From Planctomycetaceae bacterium (GTDB lineage Bacteria > Planctomycetota > Planctomycetia > Pirellulales > Pirellulaceae), in contig JACKHN010000009.1 of the NCBI GenBank assembly GCA_020638975.1, positions 124,001-188,000 on the forward strand: 64,000 nt of DNA, read 5' to 3'. A model generated the notes under the pieces. The model ran no database searches. It was not told the DNA's origin and saw only the letters and a program-made list of their open reading frames with translations. Position numbers and translations under genes: made by a program. Every line of letters starts with the position of its first letter. The first letter of the stretch is position 1. Below, piece after piece: positions 18,722-28,130 of this stretch.

Positions 18722-18981
18722 ATGGCATTCGCTCAAAAACCTCGACGCAAGAAGAAAATCACGACTCGTGCGAAGAGAGACCGTTGTTCGTCGACGGTTC
18801 CCGGCCTAGACCGATGTACGTCGACTACAAGGATGTCGAGCTACTGAAGAAGTTGGTCAATCGGCATGGTAAGATCGTAGGTCGTCGCAAGACGGGCTGC
18901 ACTGCGGTCAGCCAACACGCGGTTTCAGCTGCCATCAAGCGAGCTCGCTTCATGGGGCTGCTGTCCTACACGGGTGATTAA
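18722..18981 (+). CDS. rpsR: 30S ribosomal protein bS18, apparent -1 frameshift
   Basis: The first frame gives MAFAQKPRRKKKITTRAK and then runs out of S18 sequence. The frame displaced by -1 carries RPLFVDGSRPRPMYVDYKDV and continues as a full S18 core (ELLKKLVNRHGKIVGRR, then a C-terminal AIKRARFMGLLSY). The change of frame falls near 18775 in an AGAGAGA run. Joined, the product is ~86 aa, normal for bS18, and of the zinc-free type. As the gene is essential, a one-base consensus error is the likeliest cause; a programmed slip or a second copy elsewhere are alternatives. It is followed by a good terminator. Confidence 0.85.
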
Positions 18982-19007
18982 CCGCGACTGACGGTGAGAG
19001 AAACAAG

Positions 19008-19034
19008 AGCCTGCCATGTGCAGGCTTTGTTTTT
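19008..19034 (+). terminator. Rho-independent terminator after rpsR
   Basis: Stem AGCCTGC / GCAGGCT with a 5-nt loop, followed by TTGTTTTT. It starts 26 bp after the rpsR stop and ends before the thioesterase start. Confidence 0.85.
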
Positions 19035-19067
19035 GCGCGGATGGATCATCGGTTGACGAGGCCAAAG

Positions 19068-19496
19068 ATGTCCGACGAGTTTCATTACCAGCGACGAGTC
19101 GAGTTCTGCGAGACCGACGCCGCTGGCATCGCCCACTTCTCCACTTACTTCCAGTACATGGAACAGGCCGAGCACGCCTTCCTTCGCCAACTCGGTACAA
19201 GCGTACACGCGCAAGATGAATCCGGCACGATCAGTTGGCCACGAGTCAGCGCGCATTGCGACTACGCGGGGCCGGTCAAGTTTGAAGACGTTCTCGATAT
19301 CCGTGTTCGTATCGAGCGTCTGGGGACAAAGAGCGTCACGTACACTTTCGACTTTCGCCTTGAAGAAAGCATCGTCGCCACCGGCAAGCTGACAGCCGTT
19401 TGCTGCCGGATCACACGCGACAACCCGCCGGAATCAATGCCAATTCCGAGTTGGCTTGTCGCTCGGATGCAGCCGTTTGTAGTGGCGGACGCTTGA
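19068..19496 (+). CDS. Acyl-CoA thioesterase (4-hydroxybenzoyl-CoA thioesterase / YbgC-like hotdog)
   Basis: 142 aa from the ATG at 19068. The opening RRVEFCETDAAGIAHFSTYFQYMEQAEHAF is the hotdog-fold hallmark, with the catalytic Asp in ETDAAGIAH and the following helix. It hydrolyses acyl-CoA thioesters in the cytoplasm. It stands alone between the rpsR terminator and the convergent SNF2 gene. A slightly longer ATG start (19041) would overlap the terminator region and is less likely. Confidence 0.88.
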   Translation: MSDEFHYQRRVEFCETDAAGIAHFSTYFQYMEQAEHAFLRQLGTSVHAQDESGTISWPRVSAHCDYAGPVKFEDVLDIRVRIERLGTKSVTYTFDFRLEESIVATGKLTAVCCRITRDNPPESMPIPSWLVARMQPFVVADA

Positions 19497-19537
19497 GCTT
19501 TTGGACTGCAGCGATTGGTCGCCGCAGTCCATCGATC

Positions 19538-22234
19538 TCATTCCGCGCCGCTCGACGCCAGCAGTCTCGCCAGAGTGTTTGCCAGGCTATCGAGCGCTTC
19601 GCGATTCGGAAGTGTCACGGTCAGCCGCTGTTGACCTTGCTCGTCGACTTCCACACATTGTCCGAGTCGGTCGCGGAGGTTTGATACGACTTCGGCGGAC
19701 GGCGCTGGCGATTTGTCTTCAGCAACCAACTCACCAAGGAAATTGAATACTGCACCGAGCATCTCGCCACCAGCAGCCGCAACACGTTCGCGGCGCTGTG
19801 CGAATTTCTCGAGATCCTGCTCGGCTTGCTGTTGCGAAGTGACATCGAGTGGAGCTTCCGGCTGCGAACCGACGAGGACTTCCAAGCGACGCTTCATCTC
19901 TTCCAAGTTACTGACGAAGTCGACTGCGCTCACCTCTGATTCGACATCCAGCGCGGCGAGTGCCAAGTTCTGCTTGTTGGATAGCGTATTCAGCAAGCTC
20001 TCTTCGATCGTGCCTTCCGTGACCAGCACATAGATCTGCACCGGTTGCTTCTGTCCCATACGATGTGCACGGGCAATTCTCTGCTCCAAGATCGCGGGAT
20101 TCCAAGGCAGATCGACATTGATCACCGTATTCGCCGCTTGCAAGTTCAATCCCGTCGAACCGGCATTCGTCGTGATGAACAGTTTACAATCCGGCTCATT
20201 TTGAAAGCGATGCACTAACTGCTGACGCTTCTTCTGCGGAACGGAACCGTCCAGGCGGACAAAGTCGAGGTTAAGCTTCGCCAGAATCGGCTCGATCAAG
20301 TTCAGCATGGTGGTCCACTCGGAGAACAATACCGCCTTCCGCCCCTCTTCTGCAAACAAATCCTGCAGCAGGTTCTCCAGATGCTGAAGCTTGCTGGAAT
20401 AGGAAGGTTCTTGCTTGTCGACCAGGAACGTGCTGTCGGCGGACATACGACACATCAACAGCGCGGTCCGCAGCCGCAGCATGTCCATTTCGGTAATGTA
20501 TGGCTTGCGTGCGATCATCGACACCGTTCGCATATTGCCGGTGTGAATGTCCATCTGCTCGGCGGTCGGCGGGATGCGAACGATATCGGTCGTGCGCGGC
20601 GGAAGTTGCTCCAGAACAGCCTCGCGCGTTCGCCGCAACAAAATCGGCTTCAGGTTCTCACGCAGTTCGTCGAGGTTCTTGTAGCCAATTACCTTGCCAT
20701 TGTCTTCAACAACTCGATGCCGATTGAAGAAACGAAACGCTGGGGCTAAGCGGCGGTCGTCAATGAACTGCACGACAGAATACAACTCGTCGAGCCGGTT
20801 CTCCAACGGGGTGCCGGAGAGCACAAGCGCGAAGGGCGACTTCAAACTCTTGACGACATTGCTCGTTTTGGCCTCCCAATTCTTGATTCGTTGGCCTTCG
20901 TCCAAAATGATCAAGTCCCACTTCACACGTTCGATCGACTGCAAATCCTTCATCACTTGTTCATAGTTGCAGACGGTAAAGAAGCATTCGTTGTCATACT
21001 GCCCTGCCCGCTCTTCCGCACCGCCGAGGATCAACTGCACATTACGATCGGAAAATCGCTGCACTTCATTTCGCCACTGGGACTTCAGCGAAGTTGGACA
21101 AATCACCAACACCTTGCCGATGCCGGCCTCACGCGCCATCAACTCGGCGACGCCAATGCCCTGAATCGTTTTGCCAAGCCCCATATCATCGGCGAGTACT
21201 GCCCGGCCAGCCCCGACCGCAAATGCGATTCCATCCATTTGATAGGGTAGCAATTCGGTCTTAAGCAAATTTTTACGTAGCGGATGTCGGGCGGGGTCTC
21301 GCCGAATCTCTTTCGTCAGCGAAGTCATGCGGTCCATGAACAGACGCTGTTGAATCAGTTCCTCCGCGTCGGGATAAACCGTCACGCGAAAGCCTTGTTG
21401 TTCTAGCTTACCGATGCGACGGACAAGGTCATGCACATCGTCAATGTCCCGATCCAACAGCGGCTTGGCGATCTTTTCGGCCTCGGGTTCGAGCTTGCTC
21501 GGCGGGGCCAAACGCAATGTCATGCTTTCGCCGTAGTGAACATGGACCGCAAAGTGGCGACGTATTGCAGCTCGACGCTTGTTCGCCGGGAATTTGGATT
21601 TAACACGTTCTATTGCATACAGGATGTGCTTGCACGTTCCCAGCGTATTCGTGCGGAAGTCGGGGCAAGAACAATACGACTCGCCCCGTTCTTCGCCTCG
21701 CAAGGCCAACCGATACGACTTGCCGGACGTGGCACTCGTGACGACATAATCGGTCCACGCCTTCTTCGCGTCCGCCGACTTCAACCGAAACTTTTCCTGC
21801 TTGGCGCGATCGGCACGTTCGGCGATGGCCCGCTCGACGAGTTGCTCTTCGCCAAGATGCTCGAGTGGCAGATCGAGAATCGGAGCGTCGGAAAGGCCGA
21901 GCACATACTTGTCTTCCAGAATCAACGAGAATGCCGCGCCAACATGCTTACAGGTCTGCCCGCACGCCGTGCAGTTCCAATGCAGCCGATTCCGGTCGGA
22001 TGCCATGACGGTGATGGTAACCACGACCTCATCGGCTATATCAAAATCTTTCAGCTTGAGCCGAAACAGATCACCACCCAGATACACATCCCGCTCGACA
22101 TCAATATCGTCGAACGACCCGCCCTCTTGGAGCAGTTGCTTGCCATGTTCGCCCAGAAGCTGGCAAGTCGAGACATACGTCAGCCGCGACAAACGATCGT
22201 GCAACGTGAGTTTCTTACTCTTTTTGGTCTTCAT
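19538..22234 (-). CDS. SWIM zinc-finger SNF2-family helicase
   Basis: 898 aa from the ATG at 22234. The N-terminal ~250 residues hold two cysteine/histidine sites, CTACGQTCKH and YCSCPDF plus CKH, the second being a clear SWIM finger. The SNF2 motor follows: DDMGLGKTIQG (Walker A), DEGQ in place of DEAH, SGTPLENRLDEL, STGLNLQAA and RIARAHRMGQKQPVQIY. It translocates on duplex DNA and may serve in DNA repair or protein displacement. A weak GGAG site precedes the start. Its upstream spacer contains the hairpin at 22345-22419. Confidence 0.93.
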   Translation of the reverse strand: MKTKKSKKLTLHDRLSRLTYVSTCQLLGEHGKQLLQEGGSFDDIDVERDVYLGGDLFRLKLKDFDIADEVVVTITVMASDRNRLHWNCTACGQTCKHVGAAFSLILEDKYVLGLSDAPILDLPLEHLGEEQLVERAIAERADRAKQEKFRLKSADAKKAWTDYVVTSATSGKSYRLALRGEERGESYCSCPDFRTNTLGTCKHILYAIERVKSKFPANKRRAAIRRHFAVHVHYGESMTLRLAPPSKLEPEAEKIAKPLLDRDIDDVHDLVRRIGKLEQQGFRVTVYPDAEELIQQRLFMDRMTSLTKEIRRDPARHPLRKNLLKTELLPYQMDGIAFAVGAGRAVLADDMGLGKTIQGIGVAELMAREAGIGKVLVICPTSLKSQWRNEVQRFSDRNVQLILGGAEERAGQYDNECFFTVCNYEQVMKDLQSIERVKWDLIILDEGQRIKNWEAKTSNVVKSLKSPFALVLSGTPLENRLDELYSVVQFIDDRRLAPAFRFFNRHRVVEDNGKVIGYKNLDELRENLKPILLRRTREAVLEQLPPRTTDIVRIPPTAEQMDIHTGNMRTVSMIARKPYITEMDMLRLRTALLMCRMSADSTFLVDKQEPSYSSKLQHLENLLQDLFAEEGRKAVLFSEWTTMLNLIEPILAKLNLDFVRLDGSVPQKKRQQLVHRFQNEPDCKLFITTNAGSTGLNLQAANTVINVDLPWNPAILEQRIARAHRMGQKQPVQIYVLVTEGTIEESLLNTLSNKQNLALAALDVESEVSAVDFVSNLEEMKRRLEVLVGSQPEAPLDVTSQQQAEQDLEKFAQRRERVAAAGGEMLGAVFNFLGELVAEDKSPAPSAEVVSNLRDRLGQCVEVDEQGQQRLTVTLPNREALDSLANTLARLLASSGAE

Positions 22235-22344
22235 GACAGAGACTCCATTCAGCGGATTCAATCGCACGCCAATTACGAGCCAACGATTTTAGCACACCAT
22301 CGTTGGGCATTGCAGCCCCGAGAGTACTTCCCAAAACACGAAGT

Positions 22345-22419
22345 AACCAACGAATATAAGGAGACGACGAATGGCAGACCGCTACCGAAAAACATTCGTC
22401 GTCTCCCTCTATTCGTTGG
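22345..22419. repeat. Long inverted repeat in the divergent spacer
   Basis: Arms ACCAACGAATATAAGGAGAC... (22345-22371) and ...GTCTCCCTCTATTCGTTGGT (22392-22419). It lies between the divergent SNF2 and prenyltransferase-repeat genes; nothing else is seen in this 306-bp gap. Confidence 0.85.
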
Positions 22420-22540
22420 TCTTGGGTTTTCTGACGTAAACACCGTCAATCGGAGGCTGTCCCCGCAGACAGAAGCGACTTACACTTGTAAATCAACCGC
22501 TTGCCCACCGTTCCGCCAGCCTCGATCTCAACTGTCGAAA

Positions 22541-23482
22541 ATGCCAGCTTACCTCGAAGAGCTCACGATTCGCCTCGGCACTGGACTCGGTGAAGTCCCC
22601 GAGGCGATACGCGACAAGCACGCGAATTATCTGAAAGCGGCCCAACAAGCAGATGGTGGGTTCGCTGGTCGCGAAGGTGGCAGCGATTTGTACTACACGG
22701 GTTTCGCACTGCGTTCGCTCGCGGTGTTGGGTGAGTTGACGGGCTCGCTCGCGGAACGGTCGGCGGATTTTCTGCGCAGCAAACTGTCCGGACAGGAAAC
22801 GATCATTGACTTTCTCTCGCTGGTTTACGGCGCGATGCTGTTGGATGCCTCAGCCGGAATCGACGTGTTCTCGGCAGCTTCGCCGAACTGGCGTGACGCC
22901 GTCGCGGATGCACTTGAAAAACTGCGGCGAGATGATGGTGGTTACGCCAAGGCAGAACAAGGTGCAGCGAGCAGCACCTATCACACATTCTTGGTGTTGC
23001 TCTGCCGCGAATTGATCGAACGCCCGTTGCCTCAGCCCGAACGCGTCGTCGAGTTCATCCTGTCGCAGCAAGCGGAAGAAGGCGGCTTTCGCGAGATACG
23101 AGCGAGTAAACGGGCGGGCACTAACCCAACGGCCGCCGCGATCGGAACTCTACGGATTCTTGGTGCTTTGAACAACGATATCCGAGAGCACACTCTGGAC
23201 TTCCTGGTCGACATGCAAACCGACGAGGGAGGTTTGCGAGCGAACACGCGGATCCCGATCGCGGACCTGTTGAGTACCTTCACCGGAAGCCTTACGCTGA
23301 TTGACTTGAATGGACTGGACGAGATCGACGTGTCAGCCGCAAGACGGTTCGCGGAAGGGCTGCAGCTTGAAACAGGTGGCTTTCATGGCGCTGCTTGGGA
23401 TACGGCGCATGACGTCGAGTATTCGTTTTACGGCATCGGCTGTTTGGCAATCCTGCCGGTCGGCCCGCAGGGGAGCAATTGA
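22541..23482 (+). CDS. Prenyltransferase / squalene oxidase repeat protein
   Basis: 313 aa built of alpha/alpha barrel repeats: QQADGGFAGREGG, RRDDGGYAKAEQG, QAEEGGFREI, QTDEGGLRANT and a final LETGGFHGAAWDTAHDVE. The organisation resembles the beta subunit of protein geranylgeranyltransferases more than a triterpene cyclase, and no DxDD motif is present. Biochemical role in bacteria unknown. The stop is 3 bp before the ABC ATPase start, so the three genes 22.5-27.8 kb are probably one operon. The open frame continues ~370 codons upstream antisense to the helicase, which I regard as spurious. Confidence 0.85.
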   Translation: MPAYLEELTIRLGTGLGEVPEAIRDKHANYLKAAQQADGGFAGREGGSDLYYTGFALRSLAVLGELTGSLAERSADFLRSKLSGQETIIDFLSLVYGAMLLDASAGIDVFSAASPNWRDAVADALEKLRRDDGGYAKAEQGAASSTYHTFLVLLCRELIERPLPQPERVVEFILSQQAEEGGFREIRASKRAGTNPTAAAIGTLRILGALNNDIREHTLDFLVDMQTDEGGLRANTRIPIADLLSTFTGSLTLIDLNGLDEIDVSAARRFAEGLQLETGGFHGAAWDTAHDVEYSFYGIGCLAILPVGPQGSN

Positions 23483-23485
23483 AAA

Positions 23486-24163
23486 GTGCCTGATCTAATT
23501 GTCGAGCATGTTGCGAAAGAATATCCAACACGCGGCGAGCCACTGGTCGTCTTGCGCGACATCTCCTTCGAACTGTCCGCTGGCGAGAATGTCGCGATCC
23601 TGGGGCCGAGCGGTTGCGGCAAGAGTACGTTGTTGCACCTGATCGGAACGCTCGACGAACCGACTTCAGGGACAATCAGGTTACGAGACGAGAACCCGTT
23701 CTCGATGAACGAGCCACAACTCGCACACTTCCGCAATCGCAATATCGGTTTCGTCTTTCAAGATCATCATCTCTTGCCACAGCTTTCCGTACTGGAAAAT
23801 GTGCTGGTGCCCACCTTGGCCGAAGGCAGTCCTACCGACGAACAGGTCGCACGTGCTCGCGACTTGATCGGTCGCGTCGGACTAGCAGAGCGAATCGAGC
23901 ATCGTCCCGCCGAGTTGTCAGGCGGAGAACGGCAACGCGTCGCGGCGGCTCGTGCGTTGATTCAAAACCCGATCCTGCTCCTCGCGGACGAACCAACCGG
24001 CAGCCTCGATCGCACCAACGCACTAGCGATGGGAAACCTGCTGCTCGAATTGCAGAGGCAAGAGAATACGATGCTGATCGTCGTCACTCACAGCTTGGAG
24101 TTGGCGAGCCAGATGTCGCGGCGATTGGAGTTAGATGACGGGAGTTTGGCAGAATGTGCGTAA
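23486..24163 (+). CDS. ABC transporter ATP-binding protein (LolD/MacB type)
   Basis: 225 aa. Walker A GPSGCGKST, Q-loop VFQDHHLLPQ, signature LSGGERQRVAAARAL, Walker B LLLADEPTGSLD and switch VVTHS are all present. A GTG start follows a GGGGAG site 10 nt upstream. It powers the FtsX-family permease encoded 130 bp downstream. The type is used for lipoprotein release or for mechanotransmission rather than bulk transport. Confidence 0.93.
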   Translation: MPDLIVEHVAKEYPTRGEPLVVLRDISFELSAGENVAILGPSGCGKSTLLHLIGTLDEPTSGTIRLRDENPFSMNEPQLAHFRNRNIGFVFQDHHLLPQLSVLENVLVPTLAEGSPTDEQVARARDLIGRVGLAERIEHRPAELSGGERQRVAAARALIQNPILLLADEPTGSLDRTNALAMGNLLLELQRQENTMLIVVTHSLELASQMSRRLELDDGSLAECA

Positions 24164-24164
24164 C

Positions 24165-24236
24165 GGGGTCGGGAGTCTTTTTCGGCCATACACCGTGGCA
24201 ATCGGAAGTCCTTTGGCCGAAAAAGACTCCCGACCT
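24165..24236. repeat. Long inverted repeat inside the ABC operon
   Basis: Arms GGTCGGGAGTCTTTTTCGGC (from 24167) and GCCGAAAAAGACTCCCGACC (to 24236), 20 matching bases. The hairpin sits between the ATPase and permease genes, so a transcript spanning both would carry it. Confidence 0.88.
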
Positions 24237-24293
24237 CATCCCCGCCGCGTCCCTCCTGCCCCAGCCAACAAGATACCCCCTACTTCGAGGCGC

Positions 24294-27200
24294 ATGATGT
24301 CCTTTTGGCGATTAGCCATTCTGAGCCTGACCTACCATTGGCGGATTAATCTCGCCGTGGCATTTGGGGTCGCAGCGGCGACCGCTGTGCTCACCGGCGC
24401 ATTGCTCGTAGGTGATTCGGTGAAAGGCAGTCTGCGCCATCTCACTCTCGAACGCCTCGGTGAGATCGATGAAGTGCTGGTCACCGACCGCTTCTTTCGT
24501 GAAGCACTCGCCGACGAACTTACCGCGTCAGAGGATTTCATTAAGTACTACGATCAAGCAGCACCGGCGATCCTCTTTCCTTCGACGACCATTGAACTGA
24601 AACACGCGGAACAAACGGGACGTTCGACCAATGTGCTGATTGTTGGGTGTAATGCATCGTTTTGGGAGATGGGGGACGAGGCACGCCCGACGACGTTACC
24701 GGGCGATGACGAAATAGTCTTGAATCAAGCGTTAGCCGATGATCTCAACGCGACTGTCTCTTCCGAGGTCGTCGCCCGCTTGCCCAAGGGGAATCAGGTT
24801 CCAGCCGACAGCCCACTGGCCAACAAATCGGATCGTATCCGCAGCCTGCCTGGCTTGAAGGTCGTTGATGTGATTCCCGCTCGCGGACTCGGCCGTTTCA
24901 GCTTGCGGCCCAGTCAGAGTACGCCGCTGGTGGCATTTGTTTCGATTGCGACACTTCAAGACGTGCTCGACCAAGATGGAAAGATCAACTCGCTGCTCGT
25001 CTCGCTCAAGCCAAACATCTCGCCGACGTCTGACGAAGCACAAACTGCCAGCAAGTCGCTCGCCTCGGCATTCCATCCGTCGTTCGAGGACTATGGTCTA
25101 GCAATCAAACGCGTCACTCGCACGTTTAAGAACACCGATAGCGAACCGGAGACGGTTTACGATTACTTCAGTGTGACTTCCGATCGGATGATCCTGTCGC
25201 CGGAAGCGGAGTTGGTGGCGGAGAAGGCTTTCGCACCGATGAGTGGCCAGGGCGTAGTCACTTACTTGGCAACCAAGATCGAGAAGGAGAGTGGGAGAGA
25301 GGGAGAGAGCGAAAATCGCGGTGCGATTGCTTATTCGATGATCAGCGGTGTGGATGTGACCGATGACTTTCCGCTGTTGGATCTCCAGGGAAAACCCATC
25401 GATCCTCTGAAGGATAATGAGATCATTTTGAATAGCTGGGCGGCGGCGGACCAGGATGCGAAACTCGGCGACACCATCCGAGTCACCTACTTCGAAGCCG
25501 AAACAGCGCATGGTGATGCGGTCGAAACTCATGCCGACTTCACGGTCAAAGCGATCACGCCACTCACGGAGCCCTCCCGTTCGTATCGCCCGCGACGCGA
25601 GGCCGAATACACGCAACGTCCCACGCTGGCCAACGATCCAGACCTGACGCCGGAAGTTGAGGGTGTAACGGATCAGGAGACGATCGATAGCTGGGATGCG
25701 CCCTTCCCTTTCGATCGAAACTTACTCCGCGAGCAAGACAACACCTATTGGGATAATCACCGAACGACACCCAAGGCCTTTGTGTCGCTCGTGACCGGCG
25801 AGCGACTTTGGGGCAGTCGCTTCGGTCGCGTAACTGCAATTCGGATTCCTGCCCAGGAAGGTGTCACGTCCGATTCCATCAAGCAAGCGTTTACCAATGA
25901 ACTTGCGAAGCAAGGCGAATCGTTGGGGATGGACTTCATGCCCGTCAAGCGTCAACAGTTGGCTGCCTCCTCGGGCACCACGCCGTTTGATGGTTTGTTC
26001 CTGGGTCTCAGTTTTTTCATAATTGCGGCGGCGTTGTTGCTCGTCGCGTTGCTCTTCCGCTTGGGAGTCGAGCAACGAGCGAGCGAGATCGGCACGTTGC
26101 TGGCAGTTGGCTTGCGGCGCAGCAAGACGAGTCGGCTGTTCGTCGCTGAAGGCGCGTTGGTCGCGATTGATGGCGGGGTACTCGGTGTTGCCATCGGTGT
26201 TGGGTACGCATGGTTGATGCTGGCCGGCTTGCGAACCTGGTGGGTCGGCGCGATCACGACACCATTCCTCGAGTTCTACTGGAGCACCAAGAGTTTGTTG
26301 CTAGGCTACGGGTTGGGTGTGCTTGTCTCCGTGCTGACCATCTCGTGGAGCATCCGGCAAACCAAGAAGCTGTCGACGTGCCGCTTGCTCGCCGGACAAG
26401 TCACGGACGCACATGATGTGGCTTATAAAGCTCAGAACAAACTCTCATTCGTGTCGCTCGTGTGCATCGCCGTGGCAGTTGGACTGGCAGCCATGGCAGT
26501 GCGACTAGGTGGCATGGCGCAAGCCGGCGCGTTCCTCGGAGCAGGGTTTCTAATGCTGACTGGCTTGTTGCTCTTCGTGTGGCTCCGACTCAAGCGAGGA
26601 GGGCGAAGAGAACTGAAGCCGTTCACCGGCGGTTGGGCTTTGACGAAGTTGGCCCTTCGAAACGCGGGACGCAATCCGGGGCGAAGTGTCACGACGATTG
26701 GACTGATGGCGACTGCCAGTTTCTTGATTGTTGGCTTGAGTTCATTTCGTCTCGCTCCTTCGAATGAAGGTGCGGGAGGATTTGACTTGGTCGCGCAGAG
26801 TTCTGAATCGGTTTTCGTCGATCTGAACAGTGAACAGGGTCGCGAGGAGATCCTCGCCGACAAGAACACTGTCCTGGAGGGCGGGCTGGCGTTTGGGCTG
26901 CGATTCAAACCGGGCGACGATGCCAGTTGCAATAATCTATACCGCTCGACGCAACCGCGTGTCATCGGCCTGACGGATTCGTTCGTGCAGCATTTTGACG
27001 CCGCGTCGGCTGCGAAGTTTCGCTGGATGCAGACGGAAGCGAGCAGCGACGCCGAGAAATCGAACCCCTGGCGACTGCTCGCCAAAACAAATGACGCTGC
27101 GATTCCGGTCGTCATCGACATGAACACGGCGATGTACAGCTTGAAACCGCCCGCCAACGTTGGGACCAACTTAGAGCTGACCTATGATGATCACACGATT

Positions 27201-27827
27201 CGATTTCATGTCGTCGGACTATTAGAGAACAGCGTGCTGCAAGGCAGCCTCTTGATTCGCGAAGCGGACTTCGAGCGTCTGTTCCCAGATGTTTCCGGTT
27301 ATCGGTACTTCCTGATCCAAAGCCCTCCCGGCAAGAGCAAACAGGTTGCCGAAGTGCTGGAAGATCGGCTAAGCGATCAGGGCTTTGATGCCGTTCCATC
27401 GAGCCAAATGTTAGAACAATTATTTGCTGTCCAAAACACGTACTTGAGTACCTTTCAAAGTCTCGGTGCTCTCGGCTTGCTGCTTGGGACGTTCGGACTT
27501 GCCGCCGTGCAGATGCGTAACGTTTTAGAACGTCGCGGTGAGTTGGCGTTGCTTCGAGCGACAGGCTTCCGCGAAAAGCGACTCGCCCAGATGGTGCTAT
27601 TAGAGAACGTCTTGCTATTAGTTGGCGGCCTGGCCACCGGAACGGTCGCTGCCACGCTCGCGGTTCTTCCTCACAAACTCACCGGCAACGCGTCCATTCC
27701 GACAGACTTGCTGCGGGATCTCGGACTGATGCTGTTAGCGGTTCTCGTTGTAGGCGTACTTTCCAGCCTCATTTCCGTGCGTTCCAGTCTGAAAGTGCCC
27801 GTCCTCTCGGCGCTGCGCGGCGAGTAA
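24294..27827 (+). CDS. FtsX/MacB-like ABC permease, large
   Basis: 1,177 aa. One N-terminal membrane helix (LAVAFGVAAATAVLTGALLV), a periplasmic domain of ~570 residues, a central set of helices (near 620-760, including an ASEIGTLLAVGLRRSK loop), a second periplasmic domain, and three C-terminal helices with RGELALLRATGFREKRL. The two FtsX cores match LolC/E-like permeases, but both cores are in one chain. Two ATG codons lie 3 nt apart; the first is used. Works with the upstream ATPase, probably on lipoproteins or other envelope substrates. Confidence 0.88.
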   Translation: MMSFWRLAILSLTYHWRINLAVAFGVAAATAVLTGALLVGDSVKGSLRHLTLERLGEIDEVLVTDRFFREALADELTASEDFIKYYDQAAPAILFPSTTIELKHAEQTGRSTNVLIVGCNASFWEMGDEARPTTLPGDDEIVLNQALADDLNATVSSEVVARLPKGNQVPADSPLANKSDRIRSLPGLKVVDVIPARGLGRFSLRPSQSTPLVAFVSIATLQDVLDQDGKINSLLVSLKPNISPTSDEAQTASKSLASAFHPSFEDYGLAIKRVTRTFKNTDSEPETVYDYFSVTSDRMILSPEAELVAEKAFAPMSGQGVVTYLATKIEKESGREGESENRGAIAYSMISGVDVTDDFPLLDLQGKPIDPLKDNEIILNSWAAADQDAKLGDTIRVTYFEAETAHGDAVETHADFTVKAITPLTEPSRSYRPRREAEYTQRPTLANDPDLTPEVEGVTDQETIDSWDAPFPFDRNLLREQDNTYWDNHRTTPKAFVSLVTGERLWGSRFGRVTAIRIPAQEGVTSDSIKQAFTNELAKQGESLGMDFMPVKRQQLAASSGTTPFDGLFLGLSFFIIAAALLLVALLFRLGVEQRASEIGTLLAVGLRRSKTSRLFVAEGALVAIDGGVLGVAIGVGYAWLMLAGLRTWWVGAITTPFLEFYWSTKSLLLGYGLGVLVSVLTISWSIRQTKKLSTCRLLAGQVTDAHDVAYKAQNKLSFVSLVCIAVAVGLAAMAVRLGGMAQAGAFLGAGFLMLTGLLLFVWLRLKRGGRRELKPFTGGWALTKLALRNAGRNPGRSVTTIGLMATASFLIVGLSSFRLAPSNEGAGGFDLVAQSSESVFVDLNSEQGREEILADKNTVLEGGLAFGLRFKPGDDASCNNLYRSTQPRVIGLTDSFVQHFDAASAAKFRWMQTEASSDAEKSNPWRLLAKTNDAAIPVVIDMNTAMYSLKPPANVGTNLELTYDDHTIRFHVVGLLENSVLQGSLLIREADFERLFPDVSGYRYFLIQSPPGKSKQVAEVLEDRLSDQGFDAVPSSQMLEQLFAVQNTYLSTFQSLGALGLLLGTFGLAAVQMRNVLERRGELALLRATGFREKRLAQMVLLENVLLLVGGLATGTVAATLAVLPHKLTGNASIPTDLLRDLGLMLLAVLVVGVLSSLISVRSSLKVPVLSALRGE

Positions 27828-27893
27828 TTGGACTTTGACGCAAGCTCCTTTACGATGATACGATGGTGAAAGTCCTCGTTAGGGAGAAGACTT

Positions 27894-28130
27894 ATGACAA
27901 CCGATGGTCAGAACGAACTTGTCGGATTTCATCAGTTCGTCGGCGAGCAGCTAGCGAACGCAAACGTTGACTTGTCGCTGGAACAAGTTCTGGCCCTGTG
28001 GCGACACCGCCAGCGGGAGAACGAAGCGATTCGCGAAGGGCTGCGCGCGGTCGAGGAAGGCCGCGTCATGACGGTCGAGGAACACATGCGCAGAATGTAC
28101 GAACGGCATCCATCCCTTAAAGACGCGTGA
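27894..28130 (+). CDS. Putative antitoxin of a ParE/RelE-type module
   Basis: 78 aa, acidic and helical, with EEGRVMTVEEHMRRMYERHP near the C-terminus resembling the toxin-binding tail of antitoxins paired with ParE-like toxins. The stop overlaps the toxin start (TGATG). A GGGAGAAG ribosome site is 7 nt upstream. DNA-binding region not recognised. Confidence 0.7.
   Translation: MTTDGQNELVGFHQFVGEQLANANVDLSLEQVLALWRHRQRENEAIREGLRAVEEGRVMTVEEHMRRMYERHPSLKDA

Noticed and set aside
21431..22540. Long N-terminal extension of the prenyltransferase-repeat frame
   Set aside because: It is antisense to the SNF2 helicase and to a hairpin; the family sequence starts at 22541.
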